DNA of 53,052 nt, from contig NZ_NSCM01000032.1 in NCBI RefSeq assembly GCF_003287735.1, positions 1 through 53,052 of the forward strand. The letters run 5' to 3'. Made by a program: the position numbers and the translations under genes. This DNA comes from Photorhabdus bodei. Lineage in GTDB: Bacteria; Pseudomonadota; Gammaproteobacteria; Enterobacterales; Enterobacteriaceae. The first letter of the stretch is position 1, and each line of letters begins with the position of its first letter. A model generated the notes under the pieces. It did no database searches, was not told the origin of the DNA, and worked only from the letters and a program-made list of their open reading frames with translations. Shown in pieces: positions 1-8,673 of this stretch.

Positions 1-26
1 GAGGTATAGGTGCTATGATAGGCATC

Positions 27-90
27 ACTCAGTCCGTGTTGGGGTTTGGGATTTTTCGCAATTGATCAGATCGCAAAAATCGGACTGAGT
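27..90. repeat. inverted repeat, 10-bp perfect arms
   Basis: ACTCAGTCCG at 27-36 is repeated in inverse orientation as CGGACTGAGT at 81-90. Between the arms, ATTTTTCGC and GCAAAAAT nearly pair as well. It could be the end of an element or gene lying left of the window, or a long stem-loop. Its identity is unknown and no reading frame can be assigned to it. Confidence 0.5.
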
Positions 91-212
91 TCCCTCCAAG
101 TGATCTATTATTTTGAAAAGTTATTTAGGTGTAAAATAAATTACAGATAATTATGGAACTTCACAAAAAATAGTTATATGGATATTGTGTCTCTGAAAAC
201 AGGTATAACAAG

Positions 213-239
213 TATGGCATCAAAATATCTGATGCCATA
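213..239 (+). terminator. hairpin, likely terminator of an upstream gene
   Basis: TATGGCATCA (213-222) pairs perfectly with TGATGCCATA (230-239) around a 7-nt loop and is followed by TTTCTATCTT. It is the counterpart of the hairpin at 1905-1931 behind the complete methyltransferase gene. Confidence 0.5.
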
Positions 240-272
240 TTTCTATCTTATATTATTGAATTAAACTTAGTG

Positions 273-300
273 CCTATCCCAATAGTCCTATTGGGATAGG
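273..300. repeat. 13-bp perfect palindromic hairpin
   Basis: CCTATCCCAATAG (273-285) and CTATTGGGATAGG (288-300) are perfect inverse complements separated by 2 nt. No T-tract follows. It lies between the two halves of the duplicated flank and has no counterpart near 1940-2050, so it is specific to this copy. Confidence 0.55.
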
Positions 301-395
301 CTGTTAATTAACAATGGGTAGGATATGACTACCTTTCATTGATGATCTTTGAAGAGGAACTCATTGACGTTTTTTTCTTGTTGCTGAAATAGTAC

Positions 396-729
396 GTTTA
401 AAAAATACCTTATAGTTTTTCAGGTTTTATAATTACTTCTTCTATAAATGAATGTAAATAGTAATATATATACTACGTGATTTTTTTATATTTAATTATC
501 AATAATTCTGAGAAGAGATAATTGTGATCTTTGTCATTTCTTTTTATCCAATTTAATATAATCTGGTATCTTGCTTTTAACAATACGGAAGCAAAGTGAA
601 TTGTATCTTTACATGAAAAGGTAACAAAGTTAATAATTACATTTTGTTTTAAATAGGTTGTTGCGATATCCAATCTATCATCATGCTATTTCTTGGATTT
701 TGGATAAAATACTTAATTTTTTCATAATA
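396..729. other. AT-rich spacer, no gene recognised
   Basis: This is very AT-rich sequence between the duplication scar and the first ERIC. Short open frames exist on both strands, but none has a plausible ribosome-binding site or a recognisable protein. I see no gene here. Confidence 0.5.
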
Positions 730-855
730 TATACCCTATGGATTTCAAGATGCATCGCGACGGCAAAGGAACGAATCCCCGGGAGCATAGATAACGATGT
801 GACCGGGGTGAGTGAGTCAGCCAACAAAGAGGCAATTTGAAAGATGACGGGTATA
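730..855 (+). repeat. ERIC-type repeat, copy 1
   Basis: It starts TATACCCTATGG, contains the CCCCGGGAGCATAG / CTATGTGACCGGGG-type central hairpin and ends GACGGGTATA. It is 126 bp, with one base lost in the GAGTGAGTCAGCC stretch relative to the other copies. It stands directly in front of the methyltransferase gene, so the leader of that mRNA may carry the folded repeat. Confidence 0.9.
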
Positions 856-875
856 CAGATATAAAGGATGGCTTA

Positions 876-1832
876 ATGCTAACTGAACTGATTGCATCAA
901 ATAGAAGATCAGCTGCAATTCATGCTTTTGTTGATACCGGATTATCTACTCACTTTAAAGATGGAGTTTATGTCGATATAAGCGAGCTTTCCCGTAAATC
1001 TGGTGTTAATTATGCTCGGTTTAGTCGATTATGTGATTTCTTAGTTGAAATGGGAGTATTGGTTAGTAACGATAATAAATTCAGGCTTTCTAATGAGTGT
1101 CATGTTTTTGCCGATCCTGAAAGTTTTGAGTCATTCATGATAAAGCTTGAAATTTGCTCATATTACAGTAACGCTTGGTTAATGTATGGAAAATCCCTAT
1201 TTGAAGATGATGGCAAATCGGCATTTGAAATGGCACATGGCAAGCCATTCTTTGAATATTTGGATGGTAACAAGTTTCTCAAATCAAATTTTGATGCTTT
1301 AATGACAAGACTCTCAAATTTAATCGTTGAGAAGTTACTTGGTATTTATGATTTTAATCAGCACAATAGAATATTAGATGTTGGAGGGGGAGAAGGGAAG
1401 CTTTTAGCAAGAATCAGTGAAAAGGTAAAAGGAAAACATTACGCTGTATTGGATAGATATAATGAACTTCCAGTTTCTGATAATATAGATTTTATCAATG
1501 GAAATTTTCTAGATTCAATTCCATCGGGTTATGATTTGTATATTTTAAAAAATATTCTCCATAATTGGTCCGATAGTGACTCAATACTCATTTTGGAGAA
1601 TTTCCGCAAAGCAATGGATAAAAATTCATCTCTATTATTGATAAATATGGTGAAAGAGCCAGAATTTTCTAGATCTTTCGATATATTAATGGATATGTTA
1701 TTTTTAGGGAAAGAACGTAGTTTTGCTGAATTCGAATATCTGGCTAACCAAGCTGGACTTGTCGTCCAAGAGACTAAAGTTATAGATCAATCATATTCAC
1801 CATATTCATTTATCAAACTACGGATAAAATAA
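876..1832 (+). CDS. SAM-dependent O-methyltransferase (methyltransferase-2 type)
   Basis: The 318-residue protein has an N-terminal winged-helix/dimerisation part (about 1-110) and a Rossmann-fold catalytic part. Motif I is LDVGGGEGKL near residue 168. The LKNILHNWSDSDS segment carries the histidine that acts as base in plant-type O-methyltransferases. An upstream TTG at 837 is in frame but lies in the ERIC; the ATG at 876 has AAGGA 7 nt upstream and is the better start. In Photorhabdus laumondii a tandem set of related enzymes methylates anthraquinone pigments (from memory). A similar role is plausible but not shown; the substrate cannot be read from sequence. A terminator hairpin follows. 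Confidence 0.85.
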   Translation: MLTELIASNRRSAAIHAFVDTGLSTHFKDGVYVDISELSRKSGVNYARFSRLCDFLVEMGVLVSNDNKFRLSNECHVFADPESFESFMIKLEICSYYSNAWLMYGKSLFEDDGKSAFEMAHGKPFFEYLDGNKFLKSNFDALMTRLSNLIVEKLLGIYDFNQHNRILDVGGGEGKLLARISEKVKGKHYAVLDRYNELPVSDNIDFINGNFLDSIPSGYDLYILKNILHNWSDSDSILILENFRKAMDKNSSLLLINMVKEPEFSRSFDILMDMLFLGKERSFAEFEYLANQAGLVVQETKVIDQSYSPYSFIKLRIK

Positions 1833-1904
1833 ATTGTAGGAACTACAGATTATTCCCAAAGATGATTATATGATATTGTGTTTTTGAGGAGTGGATATAT
1901 AAAA

Positions 1905-1931
1905 TAAAGCATCAAAATTTTTGATGCTTTA
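1905..1931 (+). terminator. terminator hairpin after the methyltransferase
   Basis: TAAAGCATCAAAA pairs with TTTTGATGCTTTA in a long, AT-rich stem centred near 1918. It starts 72 bp after the stop codon. It is the homologue of the hairpin at 213-239. Confidence 0.6.
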
Positions 1932-2066
1932 TTATATTAAAGAGATATATAGATTAAAATAGAAAGTGAATTTAATTTAAAGATTGATGATAAAAGAATA
2001 AATTAAATAAAAATATTAAACCTAATATTTAATCATTTCTTGCATTATTCGTACTTAATCAACAAT

Positions 2067-2090
2067 AAGCAGGATATGATTATCCTGCTT
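2067..2090 (-). terminator. terminator hairpin of the fdoGHI operon
   Basis: AAGCAGGATA (2067-2076) pairs with TATCCTGCTT (2081-2090) over a 4-nt loop. It lies 23 bp beyond the fdoI stop. On the minus strand the stem is followed by the moderately T-rich ATTGTTGATT. A degenerate copy of this hairpin sits near 320-340. Confidence 0.6.
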
Positions 2091-2112
2091 TGATGATTAT
2101 ATTCGAAACGCA

Positions 2113-2754
2113 TTAACGTTTCTCTTCTTGTTGTTCCTGTTTCATTACTTCACGATACCAACGTGGGTGATGTTTCTTCGCCCATCCACGGGTTACCCAA
2201 CCTTCAACCATTGCCCGAAGAGTTCCTTTCACCCAGAATGCCGCATAAGCGTGAATCATAATCGTCAAGATTAAACCAATAGCTGACATTGAATGAATTA
2301 GAAGCGCAATTCGAATTATCGGAATAGAGAAGAGATCAGCAAAATAGGGGCGCCAAATAATAACACCACTGACAGCGAGTAATATCAGGAAAATACTGAT
2401 AGACCAATAAATCCCTTTTTGACCTAAGTTATACTGACCAATATCACCTGCTTCCTCATTTTTTACAATCTTATGGATGTTTTTTAGCCATACAATGTCA
2501 TCTTTGTCGATAAAGTTATGTTTAAAATATCTGAAAAACATAAAGATAAATAAAATAAACATCGCTGAACCGACAAATGGATGCAAAATCCGTGACAATT
2601 GCGGCGTACCGAAGATATTCATCAGCCAGTTAAAAGAGGGGAAAAAGAATCCTAATCCACTAATGGCGGTAAATAGAAAACAGAGCACCACCGCCCAGTG
2701 GTTTACTCGCTCAACCGGTGAGTGGCGGATAATAATATCTTTCCTGCCTTTCAT
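2113..2754 (-). CDS. fdoI: formate dehydrogenase-O, cytochrome b556 (gamma) subunit
   Basis: The 213-residue membrane anchor of the formate dehydrogenase complex carries two b hemes and passes electrons from the beta subunit to quinone. Four hydrophobic segments are visible (about 18-37, 55-75, 112-132, 148-172). Histidines suited to heme ligation occur in RHSPVERVNHWA near the N-terminus and in the LIHSMSAIG and MIHAYAAFW segments. Its start overlaps the fdoH stop by 4 nt (ATGA), which indicates translational coupling. In Escherichia coli fdhE follows fdoI; here a terminator and the methyltransferase region follow instead. Confidence 0.95.
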   Translation of the reverse strand: MKGRKDIIIRHSPVERVNHWAVVLCFLFTAISGLGFFFPSFNWLMNIFGTPQLSRILHPFVGSAMFILFIFMFFRYFKHNFIDKDDIVWLKNIHKIVKNEEAGDIGQYNLGQKGIYWSISIFLILLAVSGVIIWRPYFADLFSIPIIRIALLIHSMSAIGLILTIMIHAYAAFWVKGTLRAMVEGWVTRGWAKKHHPRWYREVMKQEQQEEKR

Positions 2755-3680
2755 CGCTGCTCCTCCCCATTGGCTGATTTCTGTGAAGGCTCGGTATCAC
2801 GACGCGCATTTTCCTCGTCTTCTTCCGTTACCCGGTTCGGACCAATTCCCACATAATGGAAGAGGCTGGCAGCGAATGTGGCAGCAAATCCCACCGCGGC
2901 CAGCGGTTTCCAGATACCTTTCCAGAAGGTGACGGTCGGGCTAATAGCGGGATTGTCCGGTAGGCCATGATATAGCTGTGGCTTGTTAGCATGGTGCAGT
3001 ACATACATCACATGGGTACCCCCAACACCATCAGGATCGTACAGACCCGCATTCTCATAACCGCGGCCTTTTAACTCACTCACCCGTTCAGCCGCCAAAT
3101 CCTTCATGGCTTTTTTACTGCCAAAATGGATTGCGCCGGTCGGACAGGTTTTCACGCAGGCAGGCTCTTGACCAACGTTAACGCGGTCAACACACAGAGT
3201 GCACTTATATACCCGGTTATCTTCTTTGTTGATCCGTGGCACATTGAACGGACAACCCGCGATACAGTAGCCACAGCCGATACAGTGTTCTGACTGAAAA
3301 TCAACAATCCCATTTGCATACTGGATAATTGCCCCTTCGGCTGGACAAGCTTTCAAGCAACCCGGATCAGCACAGTGCATACAACCATCTTTACGAATCA
3401 GCCATTCCAGTTTGCCGTTCTCTTCAACTTCTGAGAAGCGCATCACGGTCCATGATTTAGCGGTTAAATCCGCCGGGTTATCATAAACACCAACGTTATA
3501 ACCGATCTCGTCACGGATATCGTTCCACTCAGAACAGGCCACCTGACAAGCTTTACAACCGATACAGGTTGTCACATCAATCAGTTTTGCAACGCCCTCT
3601 TGGTCATCCCGCACCCGTGGTGCAGGAGTAAAAGAATTTGTGGCAGAGCGACGAATGATGTCTTGAGTTTGCAATGACAT
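2751..3680 (-). CDS. fdoH: formate dehydrogenase-O, iron-sulfur (beta) subunit
   Basis: The 309-residue electron-transfer subunit links the molybdenum subunit to cytochrome b. Four ferredoxin-type cysteine clusters are visible: CIGCKACQVAC near 39, CMHCADPGCLKACP near 100, CIGCGYCIAGCP near 133, and CTLCVDR...CVKTCP near 160-180. A single C-terminal membrane helix (about 256-275, WKPLAAVGFAATFAASLF) anchors it on the periplasmic face. It starts 10 bp after fdoG and overlaps fdoI by 4 nt. The length and motifs match FdoH/FdnH; gene order and the closeness of FdoG to E. coli FdoG favour the FdoH name. Confidence 0.95.
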   Translation of the reverse strand: MSLQTQDIIRRSATNSFTPAPRVRDDQEGVAKLIDVTTCIGCKACQVACSEWNDIRDEIGYNVGVYDNPADLTAKSWTVMRFSEVEENGKLEWLIRKDGCMHCADPGCLKACPAEGAIIQYANGIVDFQSEHCIGCGYCIAGCPFNVPRINKEDNRVYKCTLCVDRVNVGQEPACVKTCPTGAIHFGSKKAMKDLAAERVSELKGRGYENAGLYDPDGVGGTHVMYVLHHANKPQLYHGLPDNPAISPTVTFWKGIWKPLAAVGFAATFAASLFHYVGIGPNRVTEEDEENARRDTEPSQKSANGEEQR

Positions 3681-3690
3681 GATTTCTCCC

Positions 3691-6600
3691 TTACACCTTT
3701 TCTATATTAACCAGGAACGCTTTGAACTCAGGCGTTTGTGTGTTCGCATCACCAACAAATGGTGTCAACGTATTGGCAATAAAGCCTTTCTTCGCAGCCC
3801 CTTCAAAGCCCCAATGAATCGGAATACCGATAGTATCTACTTCACGACCGTGTACATTCAGGGTACGAATACGTTTGGTGACAACCGCTTTCGCTTTGAT
3901 GTAACCACGATTAGAGCTAACCTTGACGGTATCACCGTGTTTGATGCCTTTCTTTTCCGCCAGTTTTTCACCGATTTCCACAAACTGTTCAGGTTGGATA
4001 ATCGAGTTCAACAATGCATGTTTTGTCCAATAGTGGAAATGCTCTGTCAAGCGGTAAGTCGTTCCTACATAAGGGAATTTATCTGCCTTGCCCATTGCTT
4101 CAAAGTCGCTTTTGAACACTCGGGCCGCCGGGTTGGATACCACATTCGGATGCAACGGATTGGTCCCCAATGGTGTTTCAAAAGGCTCATAGTGTTCAGG
4201 GAATGGCCCTTCAGCCATTTTATCAATAGCAAACAGACGCGCCATACCTTCCGGTTGCATGATAAAGGGACCAACATCCGTTTCCGGCGCGGCCACGCTG
4301 TAGTCAGCAGTATCGACACCACCCCACTTAATACCATCCCACGTCAGTAACTGACGTTTCGGGTCCCACGGTTTACCCTGCGGATCAGCCGATGCGCGAT
4401 TGTACAAAATACGACGGTTTAACGGCCATGCCCATGCCCAACCTAGCGTATTACCCAATCCTGATGGATCAGCGTTATCACGACGGGCCATTTGGTTACC
4501 TTCCGGCGTCCAGCTTCCAGCAAAGATCCAACAACCACTGGCGGTCGTGCCATCATCACGTAGCTGCGCAAAAGAGGTTAATTGCTGACCTTGTTTCACG
4601 ATGACGTTGCCATCAATATCAATCAGATCAACTAGTGCCCGGCCATTACTCTCTTGAGCCACCTCTTCTGATGTGGGGCTGTGCGGGTTGAAATAATCCC
4701 AGGTCATGTTCAGCACCGGCTCTGGTGATGCACCACCTTCAGCGCGGTACATATCCCGCATACGTTTGAAGATTCCGGAAAGGATCTCGCCATCACCGAT
4801 GGCTTCTCCCGGCGCATCAGCCCCTTTCCAGTGCCATTGCAACCAGCGACCAGAGTTAACAATTGAACCGTTTTCCTCTGCAAAACAGCAACACGGTAGG
4901 CGGAAAACTTCGGTCTGAATTTTGGATGAATCGACTTCGTTAAATTCACCGTGGTTCTGCCAGAAAGTTGAAGTTTCAGTATTAAGCGGATCGATAGTGA
5001 TCAGGAATTTCAGTTTCGACAGTGCATCAACGACTTTATTTTTATTCGGGAAAGAAGCTACCGGGTTAAAGCCCTGACAAATATAGCCATTCACTTCACC
5101 TTTCGACATCATGTCAAAAAATTGCAGAACATCATAACCTTTGTCCCACTTCGGCAGCCAGTTAAAACCCCAGTCGTTATCTTTACGGGCATTATCTCCG
5201 TAGAAACTCTTCATCAGACTGATAAAGAATTTTGGGTAGTTACCCCAATAGTTAACTTGACCCGGCCGCATTGGTTTTGGCGTATTTGCCTGGAGATAAG
5301 TTTGTAAATCAGTTTGTTTCTCTGAGGGGAGCGTCAGATATCCCGGCAAGCTTTGCGACAATAACCCCAAATCAGTTAATCCCTGAATATTCGAGTGACC
5401 ACGCAATGCATTAACCCCGCCACCTGCCATCCCCATATTGCCCAACAGTAGCTGGATTATTGCCATGGTTCGGATGTTCTGTGCACCCACTGAGTGTTGA
5501 GTCCAACCCAGTGCGTACAGGAAAGAAGCGGTCTTATCCTTAACACAAGTTTCTGCAATATATTCACAGACTTTCAGGAAATCCTCTTTTGGCGTACCGC
5601 AAATATTACTGACGACATCGGGCGTGTAACGACTAACATGTTCTTTTAATAAATTCCATACACAACGTGGATGTTTAAGTGAGATATCACGTTGAGCAAA
5701 GCCGTTTTCATCCAGTGCATAGTTCCAACTGGTTTTGTCGTATTGACGTTTTTCTGCATCGTAACCACTGAACAGACCATCATCGAACGAGTAATCTTCA
5801 CGCACGATCAGACTGGCGTTGGTATACGCTTCAACATATTCGTGGTTAATCTTATTGTTGGTTAGCAGGTATAAGATTACACCTGACAAGAAGGCAATAT
5901 CAGTACCAGAACGGATTGGAGTATAGAAATCCGCTACAGATGCTGTACGGGTAAAACGCGGATCAATCACAATTAACTTAGCGTTATTATGGATTTTGGC
6001 TTCCATTGCCCAACGGAATCCCACCGGATGCGCTTCGGCAGCGTTACCACCCATAACGACGATCAGATTCGCGTTCTTAATATCAACCCAGTGGTTGGTC
6101 ATCGCACCGCGACCAAATGTTGGAGCAAGACTTGCTACCGTTGGTCCGTGTCAGACACGTGCTTGGTTGTCTACGGCGAGCATGCCGAGAGCGCGACTAA
6201 ATTTTTGCGACAGATAACCTGTTTCGTTACTGGAAGCAGATGCACACAGCATGCCGGTCGTCAGCCAACGATTGACTGTCACACCCTCTTGATTGGTTTT
6301 AATGAAATTGGCGTCACGGTCTGCTTTCATTAACTTAGCGATGCGATCAAATGCCTCATCCCAAGTAATACGTTGCCATTTGTCAGAACCTGTTGCACGA
6401 TATTCTGGGTATTTCAGGCGGCTTTCGCTATGAATAAAATCAACCAAGCCAGCCCCTTTAGGACAGAGTGCACCACGGTTTACCGGGTGATCAGGATCAC
6501 CTTCAATATGGAAAATAGTTGCTTTCGCATTTTTTGCGCCATCGCCAAGGCTGTACATCAACAGCCCACAGCCGACAGAACAGTATGTACAGGTATTTCG

Positions 6601-6738
6601 GGTTTCACGTGCACGCAACAATTTATAATTACGTGTTTGTGCAAGGGCTACGGTTGGTGCAAAGCCCAATGCTGCCACCGTCGTACCTGCCATACCGCCA
6701 GCGCAGATCTTAAAGAACTGCCTTCTGCTGACTTGCAT
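3691..6738 (-). CDS. fdoG: formate dehydrogenase-O, selenocysteine molybdenum (alpha) subunit
   Basis: Catalytic subunit oxidising formate to CO2 in the periplasm with a bis-MGD molybdenum cofactor and one 4Fe-4S cluster. The reading frame is interrupted only by TGA at 6151-6153, in the context QARV-U-HGPT, the selenocysteine position (residue 196) of E. coli FdoG/FdnG, so this is one 1015-residue protein and not two genes. The twin-arginine signal SRRQFFK is at the N-terminus. Cluster cysteines CTYCSVGC...ALCPKG follow. An in-frame ATG lies 18 nt upstream, but the GAGGAG ribosome site falls between the two, so 6738 is the start. It heads fdoGHI. Confidence 0.96.
6118..6153 (-). promoter_or_regulatory. 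UGA selenocysteine codon with SECIS-like hairpin
   Basis: On the minus strand the TGA (6151-6153) is followed within about 15 nt by GGTAGCAAGTCTTGCTCC, which folds into a small stem (AGCAAG with CTTGCT-type pairing) and an apical AGTCT loop. This matches the geometry of the E. coli fdnG/fdhF SECIS, whose loop is AGGTCT. SelB binding would recode this UGA. Function requires selA, selB, selC and selD, which are not in this window. Confidence 0.8.
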
Positions 6739-6919
6739 GGGAATCTCCTCACTCACATTGCCTTAAACAGTATCCATTCCATCATGGGAAAAATTTTGAA
6801 TGTGTTCTTTTTTATTAAAACCACTTTCCGTAGTGGGATCAGATTTATTGCCTGATAAATAGTATAGACTCTTTTTTCCGCACAATTATTGTGCCGTAAC
6901 ACTATTAGGAACTCATCTA

Positions 6920-7750
6920 ATGTATAACGTAAAATCAGGGAAGTTGTTACCATTTGGTGTGATTGAGGGCGCAAAAAGAACGAACGTGCAACAAAAACAC
7001 TGTCCTGACATATTAAAAGCTGATTGGATTGCAGAAGAAGTTCCTGTTGCTTTAGTTTATAACGGTATTTCGCATGTTGTTATGATGGCAAGTCCCAAAG
7101 ATCTCGAATATTTTGCTATTGGGTTTTCACTTTCCGAAGGCATCATTGAATCTCAACACGAGATTCGTGGTATTGATATTATCGCTCATTGTAGCGGTGG
7201 AATTGAGTTGCAAATAGAACTTTCTAGCCGCCGTTTTGCGGGTTTGAAAGAGCGCAGACGTAATCTGGCGGGACGAACAGGCTGCGGCATCTGCGGAACA
7301 GAACAACTTTCTGATATTTTTCGCCCGATCACCCCGTTGCCTTTCACTCAAACCTTTTCATTAAGCCAGCTTGATCATGCTCTCTCTCAACTGACTAGTG
7401 TCCAAGATATCGGTGCATTGACAGGTTGCACTCATGCAGCAAGTTGGATCAATCCGGAAGGCAAATTATTGGGCGGATGTGAGGATATAGGTCGGCACGT
7501 TGCACTGGACAAGATGCTAGGCATGAAGGCAAAAACAGGCTGGCAGCAAGGCGCTGTTTTGGTATCCAGCCGTGCCAGTTATGAGATGGTACAAAAATCA
7601 GCCATCTGTGGTGTTGAGATTTTATTGGCTGTTTCAGCAGCAACTTCATTGGCGGTAGAAATCGCTGACCGATGTCATTTAACCTTGGTTGGTTTTTGTA
7701 AACCCGGAAAAGCGACGATTTATACCCATGCTGAGAGATTAATAAGTTAA
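6920..7750 (+). CDS. fdhD: formate dehydrogenase accessory sulfurtransferase FdhD
   Basis: The 276-residue protein transfers sulfur from IscS to the Mo-bisMGD cofactor, a step required for formate dehydrogenase activity. The catalytic CGIC pair is Cys122 and Cys125. Conserved blocks AEEVPVALVYNG, GFSLSEGI, TGCTHAA and EDIGRHVALDK are all present. The first 35 residues diverge from E. coli. It is divergent from fdoG across about 180 bp, the same arrangement as in E. coli, so its context supports its role. AGGAA precedes the ATG. Confidence 0.95.
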   Translation: MYNVKSGKLLPFGVIEGAKRTNVQQKHCPDILKADWIAEEVPVALVYNGISHVVMMASPKDLEYFAIGFSLSEGIIESQHEIRGIDIIAHCSGGIELQIELSSRRFAGLKERRRNLAGRTGCGICGTEQLSDIFRPITPLPFTQTFSLSQLDHALSQLTSVQDIGALTGCTHAASWINPEGKLLGGCEDIGRHVALDKMLGMKAKTGWQQGAVLVSSRASYEMVQKSAICGVEILLAVSAATSLAVEIADRCHLTLVGFCKPGKATIYTHAERLIS

Positions 7751-7798
7751 ATGAGCCAGAAATATGCAGTATCAAGAGTTCCCATATTCCCCCTGTGA

Positions 7799-7827
7799 TT
7801 AAGATGAAAAGTTTATTTTCATCTTAA
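7799..7827. terminator. bidirectional terminator hairpin
   Basis: TTAAGATGAAAA (7799-7810) and TTTTCATCTTAA (7816-7827) form a 12-bp stem with a 5-nt loop. It lies between the convergent ends of fdhD (7750) and the acetyltransferase-like gene (7858). A/T runs flank the stem base in both directions, so it can serve both. Confidence 0.7.
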
Positions 7828-7857
7828 ATCAACAGCGATTGCCTCAATAATGCTAAA

Positions 7858-8673
7858 TCACGCATGCAAGTTGTGAAACATCCATAAGTTGGGTTCAATG
7901 TAATGAGCCATTTGTTGTTGTATATCCACCTCTAGCGGCACTAAACCACCAGGAATAATATACTGCCCACTTTGCGGAAATTTCATTCCTGTCCACTCCT
8001 GCCATTTGTCAAGCGTGGCATTTATATGCATTGAGTGCATAGCAGGTTGAATAATTTTCGCTCCCAGACGCCAATGTGTCCGAATCCAAGGATCAAAAGG
8101 TTCATTATTGTCATTTTTCCATCCACAGTATTGTACAAAATCCTGTAGTGGATAGTTTTGCTTTAACGTCGGCCTAACAGGAACAACTAACCTTTTTAAC
8201 CCCTCCTCAATAGCTGCTTGTTTTAAGCTACTAATGAGTAATGCCGGTAAGTTCTTACCGCGAAATTCAGGAGATACTGTTACTGACAGTGCTGACAACA
8301 TTTTTGTTGCTTTTTTTCCACGAGCAAGCAGGCCTCTGCGGAAAACTTCATCCCAACCATTATCTGGCAGTTGTTCTAATGAATCGGCTTCCCAAGGGAA
8401 AGGCACTGAATTAGCAACACCAATTAATCGCTGCTTTTCCCCTTGTTGCAAAATAGCAAATTGCTGAAAACGGCTGAAATCTGGCTCAAATAATTTGTTC
8501 CCATGCTCATGTGTCACTGGGGAATTCTGCATAAACAACGGCCAATTATTGTAAATAAGCTCATCAGTGGCATTTTTTAAATCAGGTCGTTGTTTTGCGG
8601 ATTGAATAATAATGTGTGTTTTCAAAGTAGGATTTCCAGTAAACATAATTTGTAAGATTGATAAGTACTTCAT
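7858..8673 (-). CDS. GNAT-like acetyltransferase, substrate unknown
   Basis: This 271-residue protein is not assigned to a named family. The centre (about 125-165) reads LSALSVTVSPEFRGKNLPALLISSLKQAAIEEG. The beta-strand, then RGKNL in the place of the acetyl-CoA loop (Q/RxxGxG/A), then a helix, is the GNAT signature in degenerate form. The N-terminal part (about 60-90) looks like a GNAT strand pair. The C-terminal 100 residues, rich in Trp and Pro, have no assignment. The start is uncertain: no clear ribosome site precedes 8673, and a second Met lies at residue 10. It is a single gene on the minus strand, convergent with fdhD. Confidence 0.6.
   Translation of the reverse strand: MKYLSILQIMFTGNPTLKTHIIIQSAKQRPDLKNATDELIYNNWPLFMQNSPVTHEHGNKLFEPDFSRFQQFAILQQGEKQRLIGVANSVPFPWEADSLEQLPDNGWDEVFRRGLLARGKKATKMLSALSVTVSPEFRGKNLPALLISSLKQAAIEEGLKRLVVPVRPTLKQNYPLQDFVQYCGWKNDNNEPFDPWIRTHWRLGAKIIQPAMHSMHINATLDKWQEWTGMKFPQSGQYIIPGGLVPLEVDIQQQMAHYIEPNLWMFHNLHA

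Larger units (their letters stand above)
131..395. other. decayed duplicate of methyltransferase 3' flank and fdoI 3' end
   Basis: Bases 131-270 resemble 1822-1935: shared elements in the same order are TAAAATAAATT, ACAGAT, a GATATTGTGT block and a GCATCA...TGATGC hairpin. Bases 311-395 resemble 2056-2140, which is the fdoI trailer and last codons: AACAAT, the AGGATATGA hairpin loop, TTGATGAT, CATTgACGTTT and TCTTGTTG appear in order. No reading frame is preserved. I infer a diverged tandem-duplication scar, which predicts a paralogous methyltransferase just left of the window. Confidence 0.6.

Noticed and set aside
473..673. 66-codon minus-strand frame
   Set aside because: Arises in very AT-rich DNA. 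Composition (Lys, Ile, Asn) follows base content and there is no ribosome site.
658..840. 60-codon frame upstream of the methyltransferase
   Set aside because: Its C-terminal half is translated ERIC repeat, and the frame has no ribosome site or known family.
3679..4350. Long plus-strand frame (223 codons) inside fdoG
   Set aside because: Antisense shadow of a highly conserved gene, with no recognisable protein and no ribosome site.
6151..6756. Separate 201-residue short gene upstream of a formate dehydrogenase fragment
   Set aside because: The TGA that ends it is the selenocysteine codon of fdoG. Both parts belong to one continuous protein.
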